From assembly GCF_003351045.1 (NCBI RefSeq), contig NZ_QQZY01000002.1:124001-188000 (forward strand): a stretch of DNA of 64,000 nucleotides, given 5' to 3'. A program made the position numbers and the translations under genes. Below are positions 8,999-18,079 of this stretch, one piece after another. Source of the stretch: Gaiella occulta. GTDB lineage: Bacteria > Actinomycetota > Thermoleophilia > Gaiellales > Gaiellaceae. Under the pieces are notes generated by a model, which was not told the origin of the DNA, did not search any database, and was given only the letters and a program-made list of their open reading frames with translations. Within the stretch, counting starts at the first letter, position 1; every line of letters begins with the position of its first letter.

Positions 8999-10261
8999 AT
9001 GCCTCCGCTCGAGCTCATCGGCGATTCCGCCCGGGGCGCCGACTATGCCGCCGTCCGCCTCGTCGTCGACGGCGACCGCATCGTCGAGGCCGACGCACCC
9101 GGCCTGGAACGCGATCTCGCCGGCCTGACGCTGCTCGATGCCGCCGCCGTCCCCGGCACCACGCTCGCTGCCGACGCGCTCGCCAACGCGCTCGCTCCCG
9201 CCTTCCATGCCGAGCCCTCTCCGGCGCGCATCGCCGTTGCGATGAGCGGCGGTGTCGACAGCGCCGTGGCGCTCCTTCGCGCCGGCAGCGACGCGATCGG
9301 CGTCACGCTCCGCCTCTGGCTCGATCCGGCCGGCCCGAGCGCCGAGCGCGCCTGCTGCTCCCCCGATGCCGTCATCGCCGCCCGCGAGACGTGCCACCGG
9401 CTCGGGTTGCCGCACGTCACGCTCGACCTCCGCGAGGCGTTCCGGGCAGCCGTCGTGCAGCCGTTCGTGGACGGCTACGCGGCGGGGCTGACACCGAACC
9501 CGTGTATGCGCTGTAACGGCGTGTTCCGCTTCGGCGCGCTCGTCGCGTTCGCCGAGCGCGCCGGCGCGCGCGCCCTCTGGACGGGCCACTACGCACGTAT
9601 CGTCGAGCGCGAGGGCATGCGCCTGATCGGATGCGGGGCGGACGCGAGCAAGGACCAGTCGTACATGCTCGCGACCGTCGATCCCGCACTGCTGCACCGC
9701 GTCGCGTTCCCGCTCGCCGAGCACACGAAGAGCGACACGCGCGCCGAGGCTGCCGCGGCCGGGCTCGCCGTCGCCGGCCGCTCCGAGAGCCAGGAGGCGT
9801 GCTTCCTGGCAGGCGCCGACTACCGCGCATTCCTCGAGCGGCAGGGGCTCGAGGCCGAGCCGGGGGCGATCGTCGACGAGCGCGGCACCGTCCTCGGCCG
9901 CCACGACGGCATCTGGCGCTACACGCCGGGGCAGCGGCGCGGCATCGGGGTCGCCGCGCCCGAGCCCCTCTACGCGCTGCGCACCGACCGCGCGACGAAT
10001 GCCGTCGTCGTCGGGCCGCGCTCGGCCCTCGCGTCGACGGTCGTTCACGCCCGCGGCCGCGTCTACCTGCCCGTCGAGCGCGGGCACGCCAAGCTGCGCT
10101 ACCGGTCGCAGCCCGTTCCGGCGCGCGTCGAGCCGGAGCCGGGGGGATTCACGCTGCGCCTGGAGCGCCCGGTGGACGCGGTCGCGCCGGGGCAGGTCGC
10201 CGCCGTCTACGACCGCGACGCGATCGTCGCAGCGGGCGTCATCGCCGGATCGAGCGGGTAG
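8999..10261 (+). CDS. mnmA: tRNA 2-thiouridylase MnmA with N-terminal extension
   Basis: The 420-residue protein adds the 2-thio group to U34 of tRNAs for Glu, Gln and Lys. The PP-loop SGGVDSAVAL is at about 83-92, the catalytic Cys pair is C169 (NPCMRCN) and C268 (SESQEACF), and SKDQSYML is present. Unlike the usual 360-residue enzyme, about 75 residues precede the PP-loop. They read like a worn NifU/IscU scaffold domain (LVVDGDRIVEA, then AGLTLLDAAAVPGTTL) without its cysteines. No separate nifS/iscS is nearby. Confidence 0.92.
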   Translation: MPPLELIGDSARGADYAAVRLVVDGDRIVEADAPGLERDLAGLTLLDAAAVPGTTLAADALANALAPAFHAEPSPARIAVAMSGGVDSAVALLRAGSDAIGVTLRLWLDPAGPSAERACCSPDAVIAARETCHRLGLPHVTLDLREAFRAAVVQPFVDGYAAGLTPNPCMRCNGVFRFGALVAFAERAGARALWTGHYARIVEREGMRLIGCGADASKDQSYMLATVDPALLHRVAFPLAEHTKSDTRAEAAAAGLAVAGRSESQEACFLAGADYRAFLERQGLEAEPGAIVDERGTVLGRHDGIWRYTPGQRRGIGVAAPEPLYALRTDRATNAVVVGPRSALASTVVHARGRVYLPVERGHAKLRYRSQPVPARVEPEPGGFTLRLERPVDAVAPGQVAAVYDRDAIVAAGVIAGSSG

Positions 10262-10264
10262 GAT
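10259..10264 (+). promoter_or_regulatory. -10 box TAGGAT before the DUF948 gene
   Basis: TAGGAT overlaps the mnmA stop codon and is 7 nt before ATG 10272, consistent with a leaderless or near-leaderless transcript. Confidence 0.45.
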
Positions 10265-10271
10265 CCTCCCG

Positions 10272-10865
10272 ATGTCCGTGCTCGCCTTCAGCGCCGCTGA
10301 CGCCGCCTACTGGGGGCTCGCGATCTTCCTCGTGCTCGTCGGCCTCGCCACCGCCTACATGCTGCTCCGGCTCGGCCAGACCTTCGAGCGCCTGTCGTCG
10401 TTCGTGCGCGGCACGGAGCGCGAGCTGCTGCCCGTGATCGCGAAGACCGGGGCGACCGTCGACCGCATCAACTACCAGCTCGACAAGGCCGACAGCGTCA
10501 CCGACAGCGCCGTCTCGATCGCCGACAGCGCCGACACGGCCGTCCGTGCGGTCTCGGCCGCGATCGCCAGGCCGGTCGAGAAGGTGTCCGGCCTCGCCGC
10601 AGGCGTCTCACACGGCGTCTCCCAGCTGCTCAAGACGAAGAGCCTCGGCGACGCGGCGGCCGCTGCCAGGGAGGCGGCGCGGCGCCGCGAGGCGGACCTG
10701 CGCGCCGACCTGCACGATGCGGGACGGACGCCGGCGGAGAGCGAGCGGCCGCCGGCTCAACCGCGCCCCGTCGCGCAGCCGAAGCCCGACCCGTGGCCGC
10801 GGCCGCACCCCGTGCCGAAACCCTCGCCGGCGCCGGTGCCGCCGGACGAGCCCGCCGCGGCATAG
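10272..10865 (+). CDS. DUF948-like membrane-anchored protein
   Basis: 197 residues. An N-terminal membrane helix (about 12-35, WGLAIFLVLVGLATAYMLL) is followed by a long amphipathic region rich in Ala/Asp/Ser heptads (DSVTDSAVSIADSADTAVRAV), then a basic helix and a Pro/Lys tail (about 155-197). This is the architecture of DUF948 proteins: one membrane anchor plus a cytoplasmic coiled coil. The function is unknown. It lies just before alaS. The start is fixed by the ATG after the TAGGAT box. Confidence 0.7.
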   Translation: MSVLAFSAADAAYWGLAIFLVLVGLATAYMLLRLGQTFERLSSFVRGTERELLPVIAKTGATVDRINYQLDKADSVTDSAVSIADSADTAVRAVSAAIARPVEKVSGLAAGVSHGVSQLLKTKSLGDAAAAAREAARRREADLRADLHDAGRTPAESERPPAQPRPVAQPKPDPWPRPHPVPKPSPAPVPPDEPAAA

Positions 10866-10905
10866 TCCGTGGCCCAACGGGCGCGGTTTCGCGTAGCGGC
10901 GCCGC

Positions 10906-10911
10906 TACGAT
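10906..10911 (+). promoter_or_regulatory. -10 box TACGAT for leaderless alaS
   Basis: TACGAT lies exactly 6 nt before ATG 10918 and 3 nt before GTG 10915. The spacing rule seen elsewhere in the window favours the ATG. Confidence 0.5.
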
Positions 10912-10917
10912 CGCGTG

Positions 10918-13479
10918 ATGCGCACGACCGCCGAGCTCCGCGAGGGCTTTCTCTCCTTCTTCGAGGCGAGAGGCCACCTGCGCTTCCCCTCCTGGTCGCT
11001 GATTCCGCCGCCGGAAGACCCGTCGACGTTGTTCGTGTCCGCCGGCATGCAGCCCCTGAAGCCGTACTTCTCCGGGGCCAAGCAGCCGCCGGCGCCACGC
11101 TTCACGACCGTGCAGAAGTGTCTGCGCGCGGGAGGCAAGGACACCGACCTCGACCAGGTGGGGCAGACGGCGCGGCACGCGTCGATGTTCGAGATGCTCG
11201 GCAACTTCTCGTTCGGCGACTACTTCAAGGACGGCGCGATCGACCTCGCCTGGGAGTTCGTCACCGGGGAGATGGGGCTCGACCCCGACCGGCTGTGGGC
11301 GACCGTGTTCGCGGGCGACCCGGTGCTCGACCTCGGCGAGGACGACGTCGCCGTACGTGGCTGGCTGCGCAAGGGCCTGCCGCGCGACCGCATCGTGCCG
11401 TTCCCGCGCTCCGACAACTTCTGGGGCCCGGCCGGCGAGACCGGCCCGTGCGGCCCTTGCTCGGAGCTGCACCTCGACCGCGGCGAGCGGTACGGCTGCG
11501 GCCGCGACACGTGCGGCCCGAACTGCGAGCACTGCGACCGTTTCATCGAGTTCTGGAACCTCGTCTTCATGGAGTACGACCTGGCAGCCGACGGGTCGCT
11601 GACGCCGCTGCCGAAACAGAACATCGACACGGGCATGGGGCTCGAGCGCGGCGCGATGCTGCTGCAGGAGGTCGACTCGATCTTCGACACCGACGGCTTC
11701 CGGCTCATCATGGACTGGATCGAGCACGAGTCAGGCGTCGGCTACGGCACGTCGCCCGAGGCGACGAAGGCGCACCGCGTGCTCAGCGACCACGGCCGCG
11801 GCATCACCTTCCTGATCGCCGAGGGCATCACTCCGGCGAACGAGGGCCGCGGCTACGTGCTGCGACGCCTCATCCGGCGCTCCGTCGTCCAGGCGCGCCG
11901 GATCGGGCTGCCGGCGGTCTATCCCCTGCCGGCGATCGTCGTCGAGCAGGTCGGGCCCTGGTACCCGGAGGTGGTCGAGCACGCCTCGTCGATCGAGCGG
12001 ATCGTCCGTGCCGAGGAGGAGCGGTTCCGCGAGACCCTCGACCGCGGCATGAAGGAGTTCGAGGCGCTCGGCGGCGCCGGCGACATCTCCGCCGACGACG
12101 CGTTCCGGCTCGCCGCCACCTACGGCTTCCCGGTCGAGCTCACGGTCGAGCTGGCGGCGGAGCGCGGCCGGCAGGTCGACGTCGAGGGCTACCGGATCGC
12201 GATGGCACGGCACCGCGAGATCTCCCGCGGATCGGGCGAGAAGGGCGCGGTGCAGCGTGCCGCCGACTTCGCCCGCTGCGCCGGTTTCACGACCGCGTTC
12301 GTCGGCTACGCGAAGACCGACGTGCTCACGCAGATCGGCGCGCTCGAGGACCTCGGCGACGGCACCTTCCTCGCGAAGCTGCGCGAGTCGCCGTTCTACC
12401 CGGCCGGGGGCGGCCAGGTGACGGATCACGGCACCATCGCCCTCGACGGCGACCCGTCGCTGCAGGCCGAGCTCGTCGAGGCATTCCGCTTCGACGGCGA
12501 CCAGGCGCTCCTCTTCCGCGGCGCGGGCTTCGCCGCCGGCGACCGTGTGCGGGCGCTCGTGCCGTGGAGCATCCGCTTCCCGACGATGGCCAACCACACC
12601 GCCACCCACCTCCTGCAGGAGGCGCTGCGCGAGGTGCTCGGCGAGCACGTCAAGCAGGCCGGCTCGTCCGTGCGTCCCGATCGGCTGCGCTTCGACTTCA
12701 CGCACGCGGTCGCGCTCACGCCCGAGGAGCGCGAGCAGGTCGAGCTGCGCGTCAACCGCGCGATCTTCGAGAACCGGCCGCTGCACGTGTTCGAGACGCC
12801 GATCGAGGAGGCACGCAAGCTCGGCGCGATGATGCTGTTCGGCGAGAAGTACGGCGACATCGTGCGCGTGGTCGAGATCGAGGGCGTCTCGCGTGAGCTG
12901 TGCGGCGGCACCCACGTCCGTACGACCGCGGAGATCGGCGCGTTCACGATCACCTCCGAGGGCTCGGTCGGCGCGGGCGCGCGGCGTATCGAAGCGGTCA
13001 CCTCGGGCGAGGCGTTCGCGCTGCTGCGTGCGCGGTCGCGCGAGCTCGACGAGGTGCGCGCCGAGCTCGAGCGGCTGCGCAAGGAGCTGAAGCGCAAGCA
13101 GGCCGCCCCGAGGGCCGCCGGCCCCGTCGAGATCGAGGCGGCCGTGCGCACCGCGAGGGGCGTCAACCTCATCGTGCAGGCGGTGGACGGGCTCGACGGC
13201 GACGCGCTGCTCGACCTCTCCGACCGCTTCAAGCAGCGGCACGCGCCCGCGGCGGTCGTGCTCGGAGGCGTCGACGACGGCAAGGTGACGCTGATCGCGA
13301 ACTTCGACCCGACGGTGGCGGAGAAGGTGAGCGCGTCCGACGTCGTCAGGGCGGCGGCGGCGCACGTCGGCGGGGGCGGGGGCGGCCGGCCGACGATGGC
13401 GCGCGCAGGTGGGAAGGACCCCGCGAAGCTGCCCGACGCGCTCGCCGAAGCCGAGCGCCTGATCCTCGCCGCGCTCTAG
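10918..13479 (+). CDS. alaS: Alanyl-tRNA synthetase
   Basis: 853 residues. An N-terminal class II core (LREGFLSFFEARGH, FVSAGMQPLKPYF, NIDTGMGLERGAML) is followed by a tRNA-recognition region, an editing domain with HTATHLLQEALR and the zinc-site CGGTH, and a C-terminal DHHA1 domain with a glycine-rich end. It charges tRNA-Ala and edits Ser/Gly mischarging. The frame also opens at GTG 10915, but ATG 10918 fits the promoter spacing. alaS-ruvX-mltG is a Firmicute-type gene order. Confidence 0.96.
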   Translation: MRTTAELREGFLSFFEARGHLRFPSWSLIPPPEDPSTLFVSAGMQPLKPYFSGAKQPPAPRFTTVQKCLRAGGKDTDLDQVGQTARHASMFEMLGNFSFGDYFKDGAIDLAWEFVTGEMGLDPDRLWATVFAGDPVLDLGEDDVAVRGWLRKGLPRDRIVPFPRSDNFWGPAGETGPCGPCSELHLDRGERYGCGRDTCGPNCEHCDRFIEFWNLVFMEYDLAADGSLTPLPKQNIDTGMGLERGAMLLQEVDSIFDTDGFRLIMDWIEHESGVGYGTSPEATKAHRVLSDHGRGITFLIAEGITPANEGRGYVLRRLIRRSVVQARRIGLPAVYPLPAIVVEQVGPWYPEVVEHASSIERIVRAEEERFRETLDRGMKEFEALGGAGDISADDAFRLAATYGFPVELTVELAAERGRQVDVEGYRIAMARHREISRGSGEKGAVQRAADFARCAGFTTAFVGYAKTDVLTQIGALEDLGDGTFLAKLRESPFYPAGGGQVTDHGTIALDGDPSLQAELVEAFRFDGDQALLFRGAGFAAGDRVRALVPWSIRFPTMANHTATHLLQEALREVLGEHVKQAGSSVRPDRLRFDFTHAVALTPEEREQVELRVNRAIFENRPLHVFETPIEEARKLGAMMLFGEKYGDIVRVVEIEGVSRELCGGTHVRTTAEIGAFTITSEGSVGAGARRIEAVTSGEAFALLRARSRELDEVRAELERLRKELKRKQAAPRAAGPVEIEAAVRTARGVNLIVQAVDGLDGDALLDLSDRFKQRHAPAAVVLGGVDDGKVTLIANFDPTVAEKVSASDVVRAAAAHVGGGGGGRPTMARAGGKDPAKLPDALAEAERLILAAL

Positions 13480-13481
13480 CC

Positions 13482-13871
13482 GTGCGCGTGCTCGCGCTCG
13501 ACTACGGCTCGCGCCGCACGGGCGTCGCGGTCTCGGATGCGACGGGGACGCTGGCGCGGCCGCTCGGGGTCGTCGCGAGCGCCGCCGCCGACACGGGGCT
13601 CGACCGCATCGCGGTGCTCGTCGCCGCGCACGAGGTCGAGCGGGTCGTGGTCGGGCTGCCGCTGACGTTGCGCGGCGAGCACGGCAAGCAGGCACGGGAG
13701 ACCGAGCGCTTCGTGACGGCGCTGCGCGGGCGGGTGCAGGTGCCGGTGGAGACGTTCGACGAGCGATTCACGACGGCGCTCGCGGCCCGCACGCCGTCGG
13801 GTACGCCGGAGGACGCCAGGGCCGCCGCCCACCTGCTGCAGAGCTGGCTCGAGCGGGAGGCACGCCGGTGA
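13482..13871 (+). CDS. ruvX: RuvX/YqgF Holliday-junction resolvase-like nuclease
   Basis: 129 residues starting at GTG 13482, two bases after the alaS stop. The RNase H-fold signatures are clear: LALDYGSRRTGVAVSD (first catalytic Asp), VVVGLPLTLRGEHGKQA and VETFDERFTT (acidic pair). YqgF proteins process the 5' end of pre-16S rRNA and resemble junction resolvases. Its stop overlaps the mltG start. Confidence 0.9.
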   Translation: MRVLALDYGSRRTGVAVSDATGTLARPLGVVASAAADTGLDRIAVLVAAHEVERVVVGLPLTLRGEHGKQARETERFVTALRGRVQVPVETFDERFTTALAARTPSGTPEDARAAAHLLQSWLEREARR

Positions 13872-14716
13872 GGCGCGCGCCCGCGCTGCTCGCGCTCGCC
13901 GCGGCGGGACTCGTCGCCGCTCTCGCCCTGGCCGGCTGCGGCGGCAGCGGCGCCGCGCCCGGCACGACCACGACGGCAGCGACGCTCGAGCGCCTGCGCA
14001 TCATCTTCCCGGAGGGGCTGAACGTCCGCGAGATGGGCGCGCGCGTCGCCGAGGTGCGCCGCATCGCGATCGCGAAGCGGGGCGTGACGCCGAAGCTGAC
14101 GCGGGCCTCGTACCTGGCAGCGGCGAAACGGGCGCGGCCGCCGAAGGCGTTCGTCGCCGACTGGAAGCGCGGGCACATCGAAGGCTTCCTCTTCCCGGCT
14201 CTGTACGAGTTCTCACAGGTGACGACCGGAAGGGAGCTCGTCGACGACCAGCTCGCCGCCTTCCGTCGCGCGTTCGCGAAGGTCGATCTCCGCTACGCGC
14301 GCTCGAAGAGGCTGACGCCGTACGACGTGCTCACGATCGCCTCGATGATCGAGAAGGAGACGGTCGCGCCGGCCGAGCGCAAGCTCGTCGCCGCCGTCAT
14401 CTACAACCGGCTGCGCAAGCGGATGCCGCTCGGCATCGACGCCACGATCCGCTACGGCCTCGATATCCCGGGAACGGCGTCGCTCACGAAGACGGCGCTC
14501 CGCAGCGACACGCCGTACAACAGCCGCCGCTTCCCCGGGCTGCCGCCGACGCCGATCGCCAACCCGGGTCTCGCCTCGTTGCAGGCCGCTGCTCATCCGG
14601 CACGGGTCGACTACCTCTACTACGTTCGCATCCCCGGCACGAAGCGGCACTTCTTCACGGCGGACGAGGGAGCGTTCCTGCGCAAGGTGTGCGCATTCGG
14701 CTACGCCTGCTCGTGA
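13868..14716 (+). CDS. mltG: Endolytic murein transglycosylase MltG-like lipoprotein
   Basis: 282 residues, GTG start overlapping ruvX. Instead of the usual transmembrane helix, the N-terminus has a lipobox-like ALAGC near residue 24, so it may be a lipoprotein. The YceG domain shows FPEGLNVREMG, IEGFLFPALYEF, the catalytic Glu in ASMIEKET, VIYNRL, NPGLASLQAA and the late YYV/HFFT block. MltG cuts nascent glycan strands and sets their length. The small LysM-like subdomain seems short. Confidence 0.88.
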   Translation: MRRAPALLALAAAGLVAALALAGCGGSGAAPGTTTTAATLERLRIIFPEGLNVREMGARVAEVRRIAIAKRGVTPKLTRASYLAAAKRARPPKAFVADWKRGHIEGFLFPALYEFSQVTTGRELVDDQLAAFRRAFAKVDLRYARSKRLTPYDVLTIASMIEKETVAPAERKLVAAVIYNRLRKRMPLGIDATIRYGLDIPGTASLTKTALRSDTPYNSRRFPGLPPTPIANPGLASLQAAAHPARVDYLYYVRIPGTKRHFFTADEGAFLRKVCAFGYACS

Positions 14717-14765
14717 GCGCGGCGGAGCGGGACGCGCAACGGTCGAGCGCCCGCGCAGCAGCCGC

Positions 14766-14771
14766 GATACT
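14766..14771 (+). promoter_or_regulatory. -10 box GATACT for aroE, overlapping a full anti-16S match
   Basis: GATACT is exactly 6 nt before GTG 14778. The next bases, 14773-14783, read AGGAGGTGATC, an 11-nt perfect complement to the 16S rRNA 3' end that contains the GTG itself. If the mRNA is leaderless this complement is partly untranscribed, so it may be coincidental. Confidence 0.4.
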
Positions 14772-14777
14772 GAGGAG

Positions 14778-15527
14778 GTGATCGAGATCCGCGGCACGAC
14801 CACCCTCGTCGGCCTGCTCGGCTGGCCGACGTCGCACTCGCTGTCGCCGCCGATGCACAACGCCGGCTTCGCCGCGCTCGGGCTCGACTGGGCCTACGTC
14901 CCGCTTCCCGTGCCGCCCGACCGTCTCGCCGACGCGGTGCGGGGCGTCGCCGCCGCCGGCTTCGCGGGGGCGAACGTCACGATCCCGCACAAGCAGGCCG
15001 TGATCACGCTGTGCGACGAGCTCGACGAGGTCGCCCGGCGCGCCGGCTCCGTCAACACGCTCGTGTTCGACGGCGGACGCGTACTGGGCTCGTCCACGGA
15101 CGGGGACGCGGTCGTGTCCCGGATCGAGGCCGGCGGCCGGCGCGCCCTCGTGCTCGGTGCCGGGGGCGCGGCGCTCGCGGTCGCGGAGGCGCTCGAGCGC
15201 GCGGGGGCCGCCGTCACCGTGGCGAGCCGGCGCGATTCCGGCTGGCCGCCGTCCGCGGGCGGCTTCGACATCCTCGTCAACGCGACCCCGCTGAAGGAGG
15301 AGCTCGTCGTGGCGCCGCACGCGCGCCTGCAGGTCGTCGACCTCGCCTACCTGCAAGACGGCCGCGACACGGCGCTCGTCGCCGCAGCGCGCGCCGCGGG
15401 CTGCGAAGCGGTGGTGGACGGTCTCGACGTGCTCCTCGCGCAGGGGGCCGCCTCGTTCGCGCGCTGGACGGGGCGTGCCGCCCCGACCGCCGCCATGCGC
15501 GCCGCCCTGCGCGCCGCGCGCCCCTGA
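14778..15527 (+). CDS. aroE: Shikimate dehydrogenase
   Basis: 249 residues. GTTTLVGLLGWPTSHSLSPPMHN forms the substrate loop, NVTIPHKQ carries the catalytic Lys, VNTLVFDGGRVLGSSTDGD and the NADP-binding LVLGAGGAALAVAEAL follow, and the end has GLDVLLAQGAASFARWTG. It reduces 3-dehydroshikimate to shikimate. GTG 14778 is the only start that precedes the conserved N-terminus. It opens a run of four shikimate genes. Confidence 0.95.
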   Translation: MIEIRGTTTLVGLLGWPTSHSLSPPMHNAGFAALGLDWAYVPLPVPPDRLADAVRGVAAAGFAGANVTIPHKQAVITLCDELDEVARRAGSVNTLVFDGGRVLGSSTDGDAVVSRIEAGGRRALVLGAGGAALAVAEALERAGAAVTVASRRDSGWPPSAGGFDILVNATPLKEELVVAPHARLQVVDLAYLQDGRDTALVAAARAAGCEAVVDGLDVLLAQGAASFARWTGRAAPTAAMRAALRAARP

Positions 15528-15557
15528 CACACCGTCGCCTGGACGGCGGCGCGCGTC

Positions 15558-15563
15558 TAGGAT
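15558..15563 (+). promoter_or_regulatory. -10 box TAGGAT for leaderless aroC
   Basis: TAGGAT, then exactly 6 nt (CGAGCC), then ATG 15570. Confidence 0.55.
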
Positions 15564-15569
15564 CGAGCC

Positions 15570-16664
15570 ATGACGCTCGGCATCGTCACCGCCGGCGAAT
15601 CCCACGGTCCCGCCCTGGTCGCCGTCCTCACGGGGCTGCCCGCCGGGCTGCGGCTCGACCGGGGCTCCGTCGACGCCGACCTGCGCCGCCGGCAGCAGGG
15701 CTACGGCCGCAGCCCGCGCCAGCAGCTCGAGACGGACGTGGTCGAGGTTCTCTCCGGCCTGCGCCACGCGCGCACGCTGGGAACGCCGTTGACGCTCGTC
15801 GTCCGCAACGCCGATCACCGCAACTGGACGTGGGGCATGAGCCCGTGGGAGCCGGAAGGGGAGCCCGCCGGCAAGGGGACGAAGCCGGTGACGCTGCCGC
15901 GGCCCGGCCACGCCGACCTCGCCGGCGTGCTCAAGTACGGCCACGCCGACGTCCGCGACGCGCTCGAGCGCGCGAGCGCCCGCCACACGGCGACGCACGT
16001 TGCCGCCGGCGCCGTCGCGAAGGCGCTGCTGGCCGAGATCGGCGTCACCGTCGCGGGGCGGCCGCTCGAGGTGGGCGGCGCGCGCGGCGAGAACGGCATG
16101 CGCGAGGCCACCGACGCCGCGCGCAAGGATCGCGACACGCTCGGCGGCATCGTCGAGGTGGTCGCCAGCGGCTGTCCGCCGGGCCTCGGTTCGTACGCCG
16201 AGAAGGGCGACCGGCTCGACGCCCGGCTCGCGTTCGCGCTGATGGGCATCCAGGCCGTCAAGGGCGTCGAGGTGGGGGACGGGTTCGCGCTCGCCCGCGT
16301 ACGCGGCTCCGAGGCGCACGACGAGATCGACCCGGGGCTCGTGCGGCGCACGAACCGCGCCGGCGGCCTCGAGGCGGGGATGACGAACGGCGAGCCGGTC
16401 GTCGTGCGGGCGGCGATGAAGCCCCTGCCGACGCTGATGAAGCCGCTCGACTCGGTCGACCTCGCCAGCGGCGAGCCGTCGCAGGCGCTCGTCGAGCGCA
16501 GCGACGTGCAGGCCGTCGAGGCGCTCGCCGTCGTCGCCGAGGCGGCGGTCGCATGGGAGCTCGCGCGCGCGGCCCGGGAGAAGTTCGGCGGCGACGCGAT
16601 CGAGGACTTCGTCGCCGCCCACCGCGCGTACCTCGACCGCATCCAGTGGCCGCGAACGCGCTAG
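15570..16664 (+). CDS. aroC: Chorismate synthase
   Basis: 364 residues, the normal length. Signatures are TAGESHGPAL at the N-terminus, QQGYGRSPRQ, the FMN/substrate region RPGHADLAGVLKYGH with DVRDALERASAR, and the late GGLEAGMTNGEPVVVRAAMKP. It makes chorismate from EPSP using reduced FMN. EPSP synthase (aroA) is not in the window. The last 19 nt overlap the start of the next gene. Confidence 0.96.
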   Translation: MTLGIVTAGESHGPALVAVLTGLPAGLRLDRGSVDADLRRRQQGYGRSPRQQLETDVVEVLSGLRHARTLGTPLTLVVRNADHRNWTWGMSPWEPEGEPAGKGTKPVTLPRPGHADLAGVLKYGHADVRDALERASARHTATHVAAGAVAKALLAEIGVTVAGRPLEVGGARGENGMREATDAARKDRDTLGGIVEVVASGCPPGLGSYAEKGDRLDARLAFALMGIQAVKGVEVGDGFALARVRGSEAHDEIDPGLVRRTNRAGGLEAGMTNGEPVVVRAAMKPLPTLMKPLDSVDLASGEPSQALVERSDVQAVEALAVVAEAAVAWELARAAREKFGGDAIEDFVAAHRAYLDRIQWPRTR

Positions 16665-18079
16665 GGCGACACCTGGCGCTCGCCGGCTTCATGGGGGCCG
16701 GCAAGACGACGCTGGGGGAGCGTGTCGCGCAGCGGCTGCGCCGGCCGTTCATCGACCTCGACCGCGAGATCGAACGGCGCACCGGCTCGACCGTCGCCGA
16801 CCTGTTCGCGCGGGGCGAGAGCGCTTTCCGCGCCGTGGAGGAGGAGGTGGCCGCCGACGTGCTCGCGGCCGCCGAGCCCGCGGTCGTCGCCCTCGGCGGC
16901 GGTGCGGTGCTGTCGGAGGCCACGCGCCGGCGCCTGCGCGAGCGGGCGTTCACGGTGCTGCTCGAGATCGAGCCGGACGTGGCGTGGCAGCGGGTGCGGG
17001 ACGCGGGCCGGCCGCTCGCGCAGCGGGAGGAGGCGTTCCGCGCGCTCCTCGACGAGCGGCAGCCCGTCTACGACGCCGCCGCCCAGGGGCGCGCACGTGA
17101 CCTGGACGGGATCGTGCTCGCCGCTGCCGGTGTGCACGTGCAGATCGGCGCGCTCGACCTGCTCGCCGAGCTCGTTCCCGGCGCGGCCCCGGTCGAGATC
17201 GTCGCCGACGCCAACGTCGCAGGCATCCACGGGGTCACCGCACAGCTCGCCCTCGGCGACCGCGACGTGGCCACCCACGAGGTGCCGCCCGGAGAGGCCG
17301 CGAAGGCGATCGCCGTGCTCGAGCGCCTGTGGCGGGCGCTGCGGATCGGGCGCGACGGCACGATCCTCGCGCTCGGCGGCGGCTGCACCACCGACCTCGC
17401 CGGCTTCGCCGCCGCCACCTACATGCGCGGCGTCGCATGGGTCGCCGTGCCCACGACGCTCGTCGGCCAGGTGGACGCCGCGATCGGCGGCAAGACCGCC
17501 GTCGACCTCCCGGGCGGCAAGAACCTCGTCGGCGCCTTCCACTGGCCCACCCGGGTCGTCATCGACGCCGGCGTGCTCGAGACGCTCCCCGCAGCGGAGC
17601 GGGCGAACGGCATGGCCGAGGTCGTGAAGACAGGACTGCTCGCCGGCGAGCCGTTCTGGGAGCTGCCCGAGCACGAGCTCGTGCGCCGCTGCGCCGCCTA
17701 CAAGGCGGCCGTGTGCCTCGCCGACCCGCACGACCGGGGGCCGCGCACCGTGCTCAACCTCGGCCACACCTTCGCGCACGCGCTCGAGGCCGCCGCGGGG
17801 TACGAGCTGCCGCACGGCCGCGCCGTGGCGCTCGGCCTGGTCGCGGCGCTGCGGCTGTCCGGCAACGACGAGGCGCTCGCCGTCGTCTCCCGGGAGCTCG
17901 CGCCGGAGCCCGTCCGCGTCGATCGCGATGCCGCCTGGGCCGCGCTCGCGCGCGACAAGAAGGCGCGCGGGCGCTCGCCGCGGCTCGTCCTGCTCGAGCG
18001 CAGCGGTGAGCCGCGCTTCGGCGTCGAGGTGCCCGTGGCCGAGGTGCGCGCCGCGCTCGACGACCTGATCGTCGACTAG
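16646..18079 (+). CDS. aroKB: Shikimate kinase / 3-dehydroquinate synthase fusion
   Basis: One 477-residue chain. Residues 1-165 are shikimate kinase: Walker A GFMGAGKTT at 14-22, FIDLDREIERRTG, FRAVEEEV and LGGGAVLS. Residues about 170-477 are dehydroquinate synthase: GGGCTTDLAGFAA, VPTTLVGQVDAAIGGKTAVD, KNLVGAFHWP, NGMAEVVKTGLL and the zinc site NLGHTFAHALE. The AroB half is about 310 residues, shorter than the usual 350, missing most of the N-terminal Rossmann start. No stop or restart separates the domains. The GTG at 16646 overlaps aroC by 19 nt. Confidence 0.93.
   Translation: MAANALGRHLALAGFMGAGKTTLGERVAQRLRRPFIDLDREIERRTGSTVADLFARGESAFRAVEEEVAADVLAAAEPAVVALGGGAVLSEATRRRLRERAFTVLLEIEPDVAWQRVRDAGRPLAQREEAFRALLDERQPVYDAAAQGRARDLDGIVLAAAGVHVQIGALDLLAELVPGAAPVEIVADANVAGIHGVTAQLALGDRDVATHEVPPGEAAKAIAVLERLWRALRIGRDGTILALGGGCTTDLAGFAAATYMRGVAWVAVPTTLVGQVDAAIGGKTAVDLPGGKNLVGAFHWPTRVVIDAGVLETLPAAERANGMAEVVKTGLLAGEPFWELPEHELVRRCAAYKAAVCLADPHDRGPRTVLNLGHTFAHALEAAAGYELPHGRAVALGLVAALRLSGNDEALAVVSRELAPEPVRVDRDAAWAALARDKKARGRSPRLVLLERSGEPRFGVEVPVAEVRAALDDLIVD

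Noticed and set aside
14773-14783. An 11-nt perfect anti-16S match at aroE taken as a strong ribosome-binding site for a later start
   Set aside because: No ATG, GTG or TTG lies at a useful distance downstream before the conserved AroE N-terminus, and the GTG inside it has the 6-nt leaderless spacing. I kept GTG 14778.
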